In this document: positions 6,758-13,805 of the stretch, piece by piece
How positions within the stretch are numbered: the stretch's first letter is position 1
Layout: each line of letters begins with the position of its first letter
DNA from: Bacilli bacterium
Lineage (GTDB): Bacteria; Bacillota_I; Bacilli_A; RF39; UBA660
Direction of reading: 5' to 3'
Assembly (NCBI GenBank): GCA_017411235.1
Contig: JAFPMR010000093.1
Coordinates: 1 to 18,289 of the forward strand
Length of the DNA stretch: 18,289 nucleotides
The notes under the pieces: model-generated
Told to the model about the DNA's origin: nothing
The model's database searches: none
The model's input: only the letters and a program-made list of their open reading frames with translations
Program-made: the position numbers and the translations under genes

Positions 6758-7876
6758 CTAACTTAATTTAATATTATTAATTTTACCCATATACTTATCA
6801 ATATGCTTACGATAAATAGCACTAATTCCGTCCATCGTAGCATTATTTCTGTGTTTAACTAAAGTATATTGCTCCCCTACCATACTCTTCAATTCTTCTT
6901 CAGTTAATGAAGCATTTAAATCAATAATTTTTTGAATAACTTGCTTCATAACTTTTTCTTTAGCTTTCTTAGTTGAATATTTTTCTTTATTTAACGTACA
7001 TAATGCTAGATAGTCTAGTAAGAATGTTTCATCAAAGAAACCTCTTAATTCACCTTCATCATTATAGTTCTTATCATTCTTACTACGTTTATTATCGTCA
7101 TTGAAATGATCTTGAATATAATTCCAAAGTGTAACAGCATATTGGAAGTTAGTATTTTTTAAGATAACATTAGTTTTCTTAATTGGTGATCTAACTAAAG
7201 CAATATGTGCTTTAGCTAAAGATCTAAATACTTCCGTACGTTTTAAATCTAATATTTGTTGTTCAATCTTATCAATTCTTTCGGCAAGAGATACACCGCC
7301 TTTAGAACCATCTTCCTTTTTATTATGTAAGCTAGTCTTAATAGATAATTCCATACTTACATGTTCTTGACCAACTAAAGTTGCTGATTTATATTGAATT
7401 GATTTATCATCTTTTAAATATGATCCTTCAAGTAAGGCTTTCTTTTTCTTGTTAACAAATATTTCTAGATTAACTATTAAAGTATAGATAAATCTATTTT
7501 CATAAGTGTTAAAAGTTTCCTCTTTATTAATATTTAATATTTTAGAAGGTTTAACTTCATCATTCTTTTCGTCGATTTCTTGAATAAGATTAGTATGTCT
7601 AGCTAAGTGCTTAATACTATCAACAGTAACACGTTTAGCTAGTTCAACCTTAACAACTTCATCTTCATTTATAATGAAACGGTTAGGATTTCTTAAGATA
7701 TTATCCAAATATCTCATTGTATCTTCTACTAACTCTACCCATTCAAAGTTGGCTTCCACTTTATCAAAATGTAAGTCAACAACCATATCTGATTTAGTTC
7801 TTTTACTAAAAGCACTAATACGGGATTCATCAGCATTCTCAAATAAAGATGTTACAGATAATCCATTTTCATTCAT
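6758..7876 (-). CDS. DUF2357/McrC-like protein without nuclease domain
   Basis: 372 residues, cytoplasmic, no membrane segment. Motifs typical of the DUF2357 region that partners McrB-type ATPases are visible: TVDSIKHLARHTN (84-96), ETFNTYENRFIYTL (120-133), and RSPIKKTNVILKNTNFQYAV (229-248) followed by LWNYI. Full-length DUF2357 proteins often carry a C-terminal PD-(D/E)XK nuclease; here the C-terminus (260-372) is short, helical and Lys-rich with no D...ExK site that I can find. Family knowledge makes it the likely McrC-type regulator or activator of the ATPase encoded 21 nt upstream. I chose the ATG at 7876 with AAAGGG upstream; the TTG at 7885 abuts that RBS. Loss of nuclease argues against DNA restriction as its job. 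Confidence 0.7.
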   Translation of the reverse strand: MNENGLSVTSLFENADESRISAFSKRTKSDMVVDLHFDKVEANFEWVELVEDTMRYLDNILRNPNRFIINEDEVVKVELAKRVTVDSIKHLARHTNLIQEIDEKNDEVKPSKILNINKEETFNTYENRFIYTLIVNLEIFVNKKKKALLEGSYLKDDKSIQYKSATLVGQEHVSMELSIKTSLHNKKEDGSKGGVSLAERIDKIEQQILDLKRTEVFRSLAKAHIALVRSPIKKTNVILKNTNFQYAVTLWNYIQDHFNDDNKRSKNDKNYNDEGELRGFFDETFLLDYLALCTLNKEKYSTKKAKEKVMKQVIQKIIDLNASLTEEELKSMVGEQYTLVKHRNNATMDGISAIYRKHIDKYMGKINNIKLS

Positions 7877-7897
7877 AAATCCCAACCCTTTCTATTA

Positions 7898-9427
7898 CTA
7901 TGTTAATTTCTTAAGTATCAATAGATAATCAATACATTCTTTCATTCTACCTTTACCGAAAGTAGTATCCAAGAATTTAATAAATCCATCGATTTCATCT
8001 CTAATATAAGAGACATTTAATTGTTCGAACTTACGTAAGATCTTACGAGCAATGAAGTAATCTACTCCATCAACTTCAGTTCCGCCGCAAGCAACGAATA
8101 CTGGAACGAATTTTTTCATGTGTGCAACAATACGGTTACCAAAAGCAATACGGAAATGTTGTATTACATAATCGTCCATCTTTTCTACTTTATCTAGTGT
8201 TTCATCACTAATTTGATTATTGTTAATAGCTGCTTCATATAAACTTTCTAGATAAGAATAGTTTACATCAATAGCTTGTTGTGGAACAGGTTCGAATGGT
8301 ACACCTTTTTCATTAATATCAATTGGCATAGCACGGTCGTAAACCTTATCAGTAACCATGAAAGTTGAGTCATCGTTATTGATTGTTCCTAAGTACCATA
8401 CGTTTGGTGCTATCTTTAATTTACCAGCATTTAATCTCTTTGGATCGCTTGACCAAGCACTTGGTGTTAACTCAACAATCCATTCATCTTCACTAGGCAT
8501 TTCTAGAATAGATAACATTTCAGCGAAGTAATATTCGACACGTGAGATGTTCATCTCATCTAAGATAACTGTATAAACTTCATCAGTATAACCTGCTTCG
8601 TAAATAGTTGCTAACAAGTCAGTTTCATTAAACTTCTTTGTAAATTCGTTGAAGTAACCAAATAGCTCAGTTCTATCACGCCATGATGGTTGAACTGAAG
8701 CAACTGTTGAATCGTGCTTAACAAATTTTCCCCAAGCATACGCCATAGATGTTTTACCAGTACCAGAAATACCTTGTAAGATTACTAACTTAGTACTTGA
8801 TAAAGCTGCTATAAATAATCTTATTAATCCAATTGGATAATACAATTTTAATTCTGATGCACAGAAATTTCTGAAGTTATCACACAATTCTTCCAATGTG
8901 AATGAATTGTTGTAATTAACAATTTTGTAATCTTTGAATTTTTCGTCGATAACAGTAAGTTTTGGGAATCTTGTATCATTTTCATGACCATCATCAACCT
9001 CACCATTTTCATCCATTGTAGCTCCATTAGCATCTTCATCTGGACTAAGTCCAAGTTGAGATACTTTCATAGCCATTAACTCGTCTTTTTCTTTCATTAA
9101 CTTAGCAACTTGTCTATGTAACTCAGCTAATTCTTCTAATAAAGACTCTTGTTCAACTCTAGTTTTTCTAAACTTCAATAGTTTTCTAACTAGGAAATAA
9201 ATAGCTATAATTACTAGTGCTAGAAGAACCATAGTTACAACGATAGCTAATACTACCATGAACCATTCTCCACCACTAAAATCTTTACTATAATCTTTAA
9301 CTAATCTAGCATATGCTCTTACATCAAACATCTGCAGAATTCCTAAAAAGAAATCCTTAACAGCTCTAATCACACCGCCAAATAGTTGATCTAAGAATTC
9401 ATATAAAAATCTAACATATGTATCCAT
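7898..9427 (-). CDS. Membrane-anchored McrB-family AAA+ ATPase
   Basis: 509 residues. N-terminal amphipathic region (1-50), one strong membrane segment (about 56-80), coiled coil (about 86-122), acidic linker (128-152), then an AAA_5/McrB-type module: Walker A GISGTGKT (219-226), the family's SWRDRTELFGYFN (248-260), Walker B VILDEMN with D290/E291, RVEYYFAEML following, sensor 1 GTINNDD (347-353) and KVYDRA with the candidate arginine finger R365. McrB proteins hydrolyse GTP or ATP as ring oligomers with McrC; here the usual N-terminal DNA-recognition domain is replaced by a membrane anchor. Its ATG shares one base with the upstream stop (TAATG), and the DUF2357 partner follows 21 nt later. 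A mechanical role at the membrane on the surface proteins of the operon is inference. Confidence 0.88.
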   Translation of the reverse strand: MDTYVRFLYEFLDQLFGGVIRAVKDFFLGILQMFDVRAYARLVKDYSKDFSGGEWFMVVLAIVVTMVLLALVIIAIYFLVRKLLKFRKTRVEQESLLEELAELHRQVAKLMKEKDELMAMKVSQLGLSPDEDANGATMDENGEVDDGHENDTRFPKLTVIDEKFKDYKIVNYNNSFTLEELCDNFRNFCASELKLYYPIGLIRLFIAALSSTKLVILQGISGTGKTSMAYAWGKFVKHDSTVASVQPSWRDRTELFGYFNEFTKKFNETDLLATIYEAGYTDEVYTVILDEMNISRVEYYFAEMLSILEMPSEDEWIVELTPSAWSSDPKRLNAGKLKIAPNVWYLGTINNDDSTFMVTDKVYDRAMPIDINEKGVPFEPVPQQAIDVNYSYLESLYEAAINNNQISDETLDKVEKMDDYVIQHFRIAFGNRIVAHMKKFVPVFVACGGTEVDGVDYFIARKILRKFEQLNVSYIRDEIDGFIKFLDTTFGKGRMKECIDYLLILKKLT

Positions 9428-10443
9428 TATTCCACCTCATCCACTGCTATTATTCTATCTTTTATTCTACCACGTTTTTTCATATCTTTATAATAATATT
9501 TATCAGATTGAATAATAATTTTATCAAACAACTCTAAATATTCAATATTATCAGAATTATAATCAAAACTTTCATCTAACTTAATTACAAATACAAATCC
9601 ATTTCTTATATAGTCCATTACATAACTTTTATATCTAGTAAATGTTGAAAAATCAATTGCAATTCTAAGTCTATCTTGAACATAAGAACTATCTATTACT
9701 CCAAATAAACTTTTTATCTTCGTCTTCTTATCAAAATAAGACTTAGGTAAATCAACAATATACTCATTGTCAAAATCACAAGCAATTAAATCATTAGCAA
9801 TTCTAACAGACACTTGTAAAAATGATATAGCAGTTAAGTCTTCTGAAATACTATCTTTTTCCCTTGCCTTCTTAATAGCAGTTTCACTATATAACTCTGG
9901 GAAAGCAATATTATTAACTAATTTAGCATAATATAAATTCTTATCTAATTCTTGAACATCTAACTCAAATATCTTTGAATCAAACGCTGTAATAAAATCT
10001 TTTTTCTTCTTAATATCTTCTCTAACCATTTTATTAAAATCACTTAAGAACTCTAAATTATCTTCATATTCTAATAACTTGCTTCTTTGTTCAGCAATAA
10101 GTTCAATTGTTTTTTTCTGTGATTCTAATAAATATAGTTGATCCAAGTTATAGAAATAACTACTAAATATTCTATAACTATTTATCAAATTAAGATTATC
10201 AGAATTTTTTTCATATTCACTTATTAACTCTTTATTTGTTATATCTAAAGCTTTGCTTATCTTCTTACTTAATGAAGCTTTAACACTAGATTCATCAAGA
10301 TAATTGCTATATCTAACTATCATATAAGAATCTATATACTTAGTAGCAATATTCTTATCATATTTCTTACCAAATATAAGCTTTAAATAATTATGAAAAC
10401 ATTTCTCAGTATAAGAAACATATTCATCCATCACATTAACCAT
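9427..10443 (-). CDS. Unknown cytoplasmic protein coupled to the McrB-type ATPase
   Basis: 338 residues, no signal peptide or membrane segment; I do not recognise the family. The first two thirds look helical (DEYVSYTEKCFHNYLKLIFG near the start, a charged coiled region about 110-150), the last 80 residues alternate beta strands and helices (RLRIAIDFSTFTRYK, FVFVIKLDESFDYN, ELFDKIIIQSD). The start ATG at 10443 has GGAGG 7 nt upstream, directly after the stop of the previous gene, and its stop overlaps the ATPase start by one base, so their synthesis is probably coupled. Position immediately before the ATPase and DUF2357 genes suggests a third component or adaptor of that module; this is inference. 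Confidence 0.75.
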   Translation of the reverse strand: MVNVMDEYVSYTEKCFHNYLKLIFGKKYDKNIATKYIDSYMIVRYSNYLDESSVKASLSKKISKALDITNKELISEYEKNSDNLNLINSYRIFSSYFYNLDQLYLLESQKKTIELIAEQRSKLLEYEDNLEFLSDFNKMVREDIKKKKDFITAFDSKIFELDVQELDKNLYYAKLVNNIAFPELYSETAIKKAREKDSISEDLTAISFLQVSVRIANDLIACDFDNEYIVDLPKSYFDKKTKIKSLFGVIDSSYVQDRLRIAIDFSTFTRYKSYVMDYIRNGFVFVIKLDESFDYNSDNIEYLELFDKIIIQSDKYYYKDMKKRGRIKDRIIAVDEVE

Positions 10444-10455
10444 CCCTGCACCTCC

Positions 10456-11349
10456 TTAAGACAACCTAGTAAAGGTAATTGCTGGATTACCACTACCATC
10501 ATAAGTGTTATTCTCAGCTGGATTATTCTTAAAATATCTTACCATCATACTAGATTTAGGTTCGACATTAAATGTAATACTAGTAATATTATGATTAATA
10601 TCTTCAGTAACTGAAGTATTAGGATCATTCAAAATATTATTTGTCATATCGAAACTATATAAACTAGTATTAGTAATATCTAACTTAACTCTAATAGTTT
10701 CTGTTGGTAATGTATTAGATACTAAAGCATCCATATACAATCTACCAGATACATCTTCAATCTTATAATTAACACCGTAGTTACCAACTACCAATACAAA
10801 TGTTGCTTTTAATTCTTCTTCATAAGGTGCAGTAGCATTTGCAATTACAGTTACAGAAACTGACTGACCATCACGGATCGTTACATTGTCTTTCTTCTCT
10901 ACTGTAACTACTAAGTTATCAGCATGAGTAGAAGCTGGAAGTATACGATCATTAATTTCTGTAGTTGATCTATTACCGAAATAACAAATAGAATTATTAT
11001 CGGCTACACATTTAATATTATAAGTAATATCATTATCAGTTCCTTTTAAACTATTAAGTAAACTACTCATATTAATATCTATTTGATAAGGAACTGTTCC
11101 ACTCCATGGATTGATCTCATATGTTTTACCATGGATTGTTAATTTATCACTTGAGAAGTAAAAGTTTTTAGTTCTCAAATAATAAACTTGAATAACATCT
11201 TTAACATATCGGCCATAGTTGACTACTAAGAAAGAACCAACTGCTAAAGCAATAATAATTAAACTAACAGCTAATGCTCTGTGTTTCTTAAAAAAACTAA
11301 AAGCCAAACGTTTTTTTGTTGAATTTTTCGTTGTTTCCTTTCCTTTCAT
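10456..11349 (-). CDS. Exported protein with FYFSSD motif, SipW-substrate candidate
   Basis: 297 residues. Basic n-region (1-24), hydrophobic segment (25-43), then NYGRYVKDVIQVYYLRTKNF, FYFSSDKLT (63-71) and INPWSGTVPYQI (79-90). The rest is beta-rich with one tight Cys pair (C-x7-C in KCVADNNSIC), Ig-like strands (VSVTVIANATAPYEEEL; ETIRVKLDITNTS) and no membrane anchor at the end. The export segment without a clear AxA site resembles those of SipW substrates. RBS AGGTGA before the ATG at 11349; 18 nt from the previous gene. No catalytic motif. Likely a structural subunit or adhesin of the surface structure; this is inferred from context. Confidence 0.72.
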   Translation of the reverse strand: MKGKETTKNSTKKRLAFSFFKKHRALAVSLIIIALAVGSFLVVNYGRYVKDVIQVYYLRTKNFYFSSDKLTIHGKTYEINPWSGTVPYQIDINMSSLLNSLKGTDNDITYNIKCVADNNSICYFGNRSTTEINDRILPASTHADNLVVTVEKKDNVTIRDGQSVSVTVIANATAPYEEELKATFVLVVGNYGVNYKIEDVSGRLYMDALVSNTLPTETIRVKLDITNTSLYSFDMTNNILNDPNTSVTEDINHNITSITFNVEPKSSMMVRYFKNNPAENNTYDGSGNPAITFTRLS

Positions 11350-11367
11350 CTTCTCACCTACTATTTA

Positions 11368-12039
11368 CTAATTACATAAATTAGCATCACTATCTCCAGC
11401 AATAACTTGCTTAGATTCTAATTGAATTTTAATTGATTCCACCATATCTTGATACAAGTAACTCTTATAATCTTCTGGGAATTCAACTTTCAAATAATAC
11501 TCGTCTTCTTTTAAGACTTCTTTCTTTAAACATTTAGCATCAATTGCATAATGTTTAAACCATGTTCCCCAACCATCAGTTGCATACACACCAATATCTT
11601 GATTATTTCTCTTAAACAAGTCTGTAGCTCCTGCAGTTCTAGGATTTTGATTGTAATACAAACTATATTTTAGATTAATATTAGTTGTTGTAATAACTTT
11701 TAAGCGATAAATGATATTAGTATCACTAACAACATCATCACCTTCGTCATTTATAACTTTATTAGTAACTTTAAATCTATATAGTTTTTCAGCGCCTGGA
11801 GCAATATCTCCAAGATTAATATCTAATGCTGTTTCATCAGTACCGCTAGATGTATCATATAAGCCATCATAATTGAAAGCATATAACGCAACATCTAATG
11901 GAGCTTCACCAATAGCATCAGAAACATATATGGCATTTGAAGTTTTAAGCAAACCAAAAATCAACAATAAATCAGCTAACAAGAAAACTGAAATAAAATT
12001 CAAACCACGTTTATTGTTAAATCTTAATTTACTCTTCAT
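11368..12039 (-). CDS. Small secreted IAPG protein, SipW-substrate candidate
   Basis: 223 residues. Basic n-region, hydrophobic segment 14-31, then KTSNAIYVSDAIGEA (32-46) with SNA as a plausible cleavage site, and a beta domain with LGDIAPGAEKLYRFKVTN (76-93), the TasA/camelysin-like PG turn and N-containing strand. Two Cys (KCLKKEV and NLCN at the extreme C-terminus) are far apart in sequence. I chose the ATG at 12039: AAAGGAG lies 8 nt upstream, whereas a TTG at 12045 is too close to it. The first 11 nt overlap the end of the signal peptidase gene at 12029, indicating tight coupling to the enzyme that probably processes it. Confidence 0.75.
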   Translation of the reverse strand: MKSKLRFNNKRGLNFISVFLLADLLLIFGLLKTSNAIYVSDAIGEAPLDVALYAFNYDGLYDTSSGTDETALDINLGDIAPGAEKLYRFKVTNKVINDEGDDVVSDTNIIYRLKVITTTNINLKYSLYYNQNPRTAGATDLFKRNNQDIGVYATDGWGTWFKHYAIDAKCLKKEVLKEDEYYLKVEFPEDYKSYLYQDMVESIKIQLESKQVIAGDSDANLCN

Positions 12040-12541
12040 CTTCAATGCTCCTTTCTTTCAGTAAACTTGTATACCAACTGAATAAAACTATCATTGCTAT
12101 AAATGGAATTATAACAACTGGTTCCATAATAAATTTCTTTACCTTTCCCCATTTTTTACCAATATGGACAACTTTACCAATTACTTTATCTTTCTCAATT
12201 GTTCCATCATCAGCATTATTGTTATCACCTTTAGTAATATAACCATCATCTAGTACTTCAATTACTCTATGAGTTATAACACTATTGTTGCTTTTATAAG
12301 AAACAATATCATCTTTTTCAATCTTATCAGTAATCTTAACGATTACCATATCATCTATGTTAATAGTATCTTCCATACTACCAGTTAGTATTTGAAAATA
12401 CGTATAACCAAAATAATTACTATAGGTTTTCTTCAATACCTTAGTTTGAATAAACCCATATAAGGCAAAAGCAATACCAATAACTAATACAAAGATTAAA
12501 ATATCTAATAGTATATTTATTAATATTTTTATGCCTTTCAT
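12029..12541 (-). CDS. sipW: SipW-type signal peptidase I with intact catalytic residues
   Basis: 170 residues, close to the usual SipW length. TM1 about 7-30; core with FQILTGSMEDTINIDD (nucleophile S55), SVITHRVIEV (general-base H91), YITKGDNNNADD (D106 of the TKGD motif, then D111/D112) and VIGKVVHIGK; TM2 about 138-158. Ser/His/Asp with His in place of Lys defines the archaeal/ER-type signal peptidases to which Bacillus SipW belongs; SipW matures TasA-like fibre proteins. Its neighbours are TasA-like proteins on both sides (12551 upstream, 11368 downstream, the latter overlapping by 11 nt), its probable substrates. RBS is a modest AGGGGA. The symbol is used in the family sense; orthology to Bacillus sipW is not established. 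Confidence 0.9.
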   Translation of the reverse strand: MKGIKILINILLDILIFVLVIGIAFALYGFIQTKVLKKTYSNYFGYTYFQILTGSMEDTINIDDMVIVKITDKIEKDDIVSYKSNNSVITHRVIEVLDDGYITKGDNNNADDGTIEKDKVIGKVVHIGKKWGKVKKFIMEPVVIIPFIAMIVLFSWYTSLLKERSIEDEE

Positions 12542-12550
12542 TAAAATCCC

Positions 12551-13198
12551 CTACCCATTATACTGTTCAAATGTTATTTCAATAGGAATATCAAGTTTAG
12601 GGTCAGAACTCTTTGTTCCGATTACTGTATCCTTTTCATTTGCTGTTTCATCATTTAACCAGTCAACATAGAAAGTAATTACATCTTCGTGATTACCACT
12701 AGCATTAGCTGGATTATAAATAATATAACCAACATAACCAGTTTCAGGAACTTGTATTCTATTTGTATCATTAGGTCCTTTAATGTAATACTCTAAAGCA
12801 AAATCATCATCTTTGATATAAGACCTAATAGTATATTTTATAGACACTTGAGTATCTTGAGGATTAATTCTTAAAACAAATTCTCCACTAGAACCAGGTG
12901 CTATCTTATCTCTTTTAACATTTGCAGTATCACTATTACTATAAGTAAATTCCGTTATATTAAAATTTCTTACTATTGTTACTGAGTCATCTTCATTAAC
13001 CTTTGATTCAAAACAAGCACTATTACTAGTATCTGGTGTAACAATGTTACAACCATTAACTGTAATATTCCATTTAGCAACATTTGTTGAAGCTTGTCCA
13101 GTTACGTCAGATCTATATTTACTATAAGAATAAGATCCAACTAAAACAATTAGGAATAAGAAAGATAGTATAACTAGTATCTTAACTCTCCTATTCAT
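12551..13198 (-). CDS. TasA/camelysin-like secreted protein, paralogue of the 4444 protein
   Basis: 215 residues. Hydrophobic segment 6-20, then GSYSYSKYRSDVTG (21-34) and AKWNITVNG (41-49); a Cys pair C-x11-C follows (C50 and C62). DKIAPGSSGEFVLRI (97-111) with VSIKYTI matches the TasA/camelysin PG turn; the end has VDWLND, NEKDTVIG and EITFEQYNG, aligning with the protein at 4444-5055. Two nt separate it from the pseudo-peptidase upstream and 9 nt from the active SipW-type peptidase downstream. SD AGAGGC lies in that upstream gene's end. Likely a major SipW substrate and fibre-type subunit, by family. Confidence 0.8.
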   Translation of the reverse strand: MNRRVKILVILSFLFLIVLVGSYSYSKYRSDVTGQASTNVAKWNITVNGCNIVTPDTSNSACFESKVNEDDSVTIVRNFNITEFTYSNSDTANVKRDKIAPGSSGEFVLRINPQDTQVSIKYTIRSYIKDDDFALEYYIKGPNDTNRIQVPETGYVGYIIYNPANASGNHEDVITFYVDWLNDETANEKDTVIGTKSSDPKLDIPIEITFEQYNG

Positions 13199-13200
13199 AT

Positions 13201-13728
13201 TTAAGCCTCTTTCTTAAGTTCAACTACTTCTAAGATTATTGCATATACTTCAAAGATAATTGCAACCATTGTAGGTAAAATAATTAATGTTAAGAAACCA
13301 TATTTTGATTCAAGTACTGATAATACTTTACCAATACCAGCATATTTCTTAATATCTTTACCAATAAAATAGTCATAATATACATTATAATCATTACCAA
13401 CAACGTAAGTATAATAACCATTAGCTTCTAATACATTAGTAACTTCTGCGAAATTAACTACAAAATCTTCACCAGGATTATAGAAGAAAATCGAATCTCC
13501 TTTTTCAACATCCTTGCCTTCGTTTTTAGTAACTACTAGCAAATCGCCCTTTTTATAATCTTTTGATAAGTCTTGATCAACTATAATAAAAGATTTATTT
13601 CCTAATTCAGTAATTCTTTGCTCATTAAAATTTAGAAGACAAACTGTAATAAAAATTTCTACTCCTAAATACAAAATTAAAAATACTGTAAACAAAACTT
13701 TCAATATAGACTTCACTGTACTTTTCAT
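13201..13728 (-). CDS. Signal peptidase I-like protein lacking catalytic Ser and His
   Basis: 175 residues with the SipW layout: TM1 about 7-33, extracytoplasmic core, TM2 about 144-168. Core landmarks align with the active enzyme at 12029: SFIIVDQDLSKDYKKGDLLVV with YFQILTGSMEDTINIDDMVIV (shown here as FIIVDQDLS vs FQILTGSME), KGDSIFFY with KDDIVSYK, VVNFAEVTNVL with VITHRVIEVL, VVGNDYN with TKGDNN, and GIGKVL with VIGKVV. The nucleophile position is D53 and the base position falls at or near A94; only an Asp (D113) remains near TKGD. I infer a pseudo-peptidase, perhaps a chaperone or substrate receptor. It is the first gene of the ten-gene operon, with GGTGAT before the ATG. Confidence 0.72.
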   Translation of the reverse strand: MKSTVKSILKVLFTVFLILYLGVEIFITVCLLNFNEQRITELGNKSFIIVDQDLSKDYKKGDLLVVTKNEGKDVEKGDSIFFYNPGEDFVVNFAEVTNVLEANGYYTYVVGNDYNVYYDYFIGKDIKKYAGIGKVLSVLESKYGFLTLIILPTMVAIIFEVYAIILEVVELKKEA

Positions 13729-13745
13729 ATATTATCACCATACTA

Positions 13746-13774
13746 ATTTTACCATAATAATACAATACTTTCAA
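13746..13774 (-). promoter_or_regulatory. Promoter of the ten-gene operon
   Basis: TTGAAA (13774-13769), 17-nt spacer, TAAAAT (13751-13746) with a TG extension, on the minus strand. It sits 18 nt upstream of the first start codon and directly after the terminator of the preceding unit. Confidence 0.65.
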
Positions 13775-13776
13775 TC

Positions 13777-13805
13777 AAAAATAAGACCATAAAAATGGTC
13801 TTATT
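13777..13805 (-). terminator. Terminator of the three-gene unit ending at 13801
   Basis: An 11-bp stem, AATAAGACCAT on both minus-strand arms (13805-13795 with 13790-13780), with a 4-nt loop. The T-tract is short (TTTT then G), so some read-through into the next operon is possible. Confidence 0.65.

Noticed and set aside
7876..7898. Classical McrBC restriction module
   Set aside because: The ATPase has a membrane anchor in place of a DNA-binding domain and the partner shows no nuclease site; neighbours are all surface or secretion genes. A non-nucleolytic defence role is not excluded.
9427..9670. Weak resemblance of the 9427-10443 C-terminus to an EAL domain
   Set aside because: The match is limited to strand-helix spacing; no EAL motif or metal-binding acidic residues are in place.
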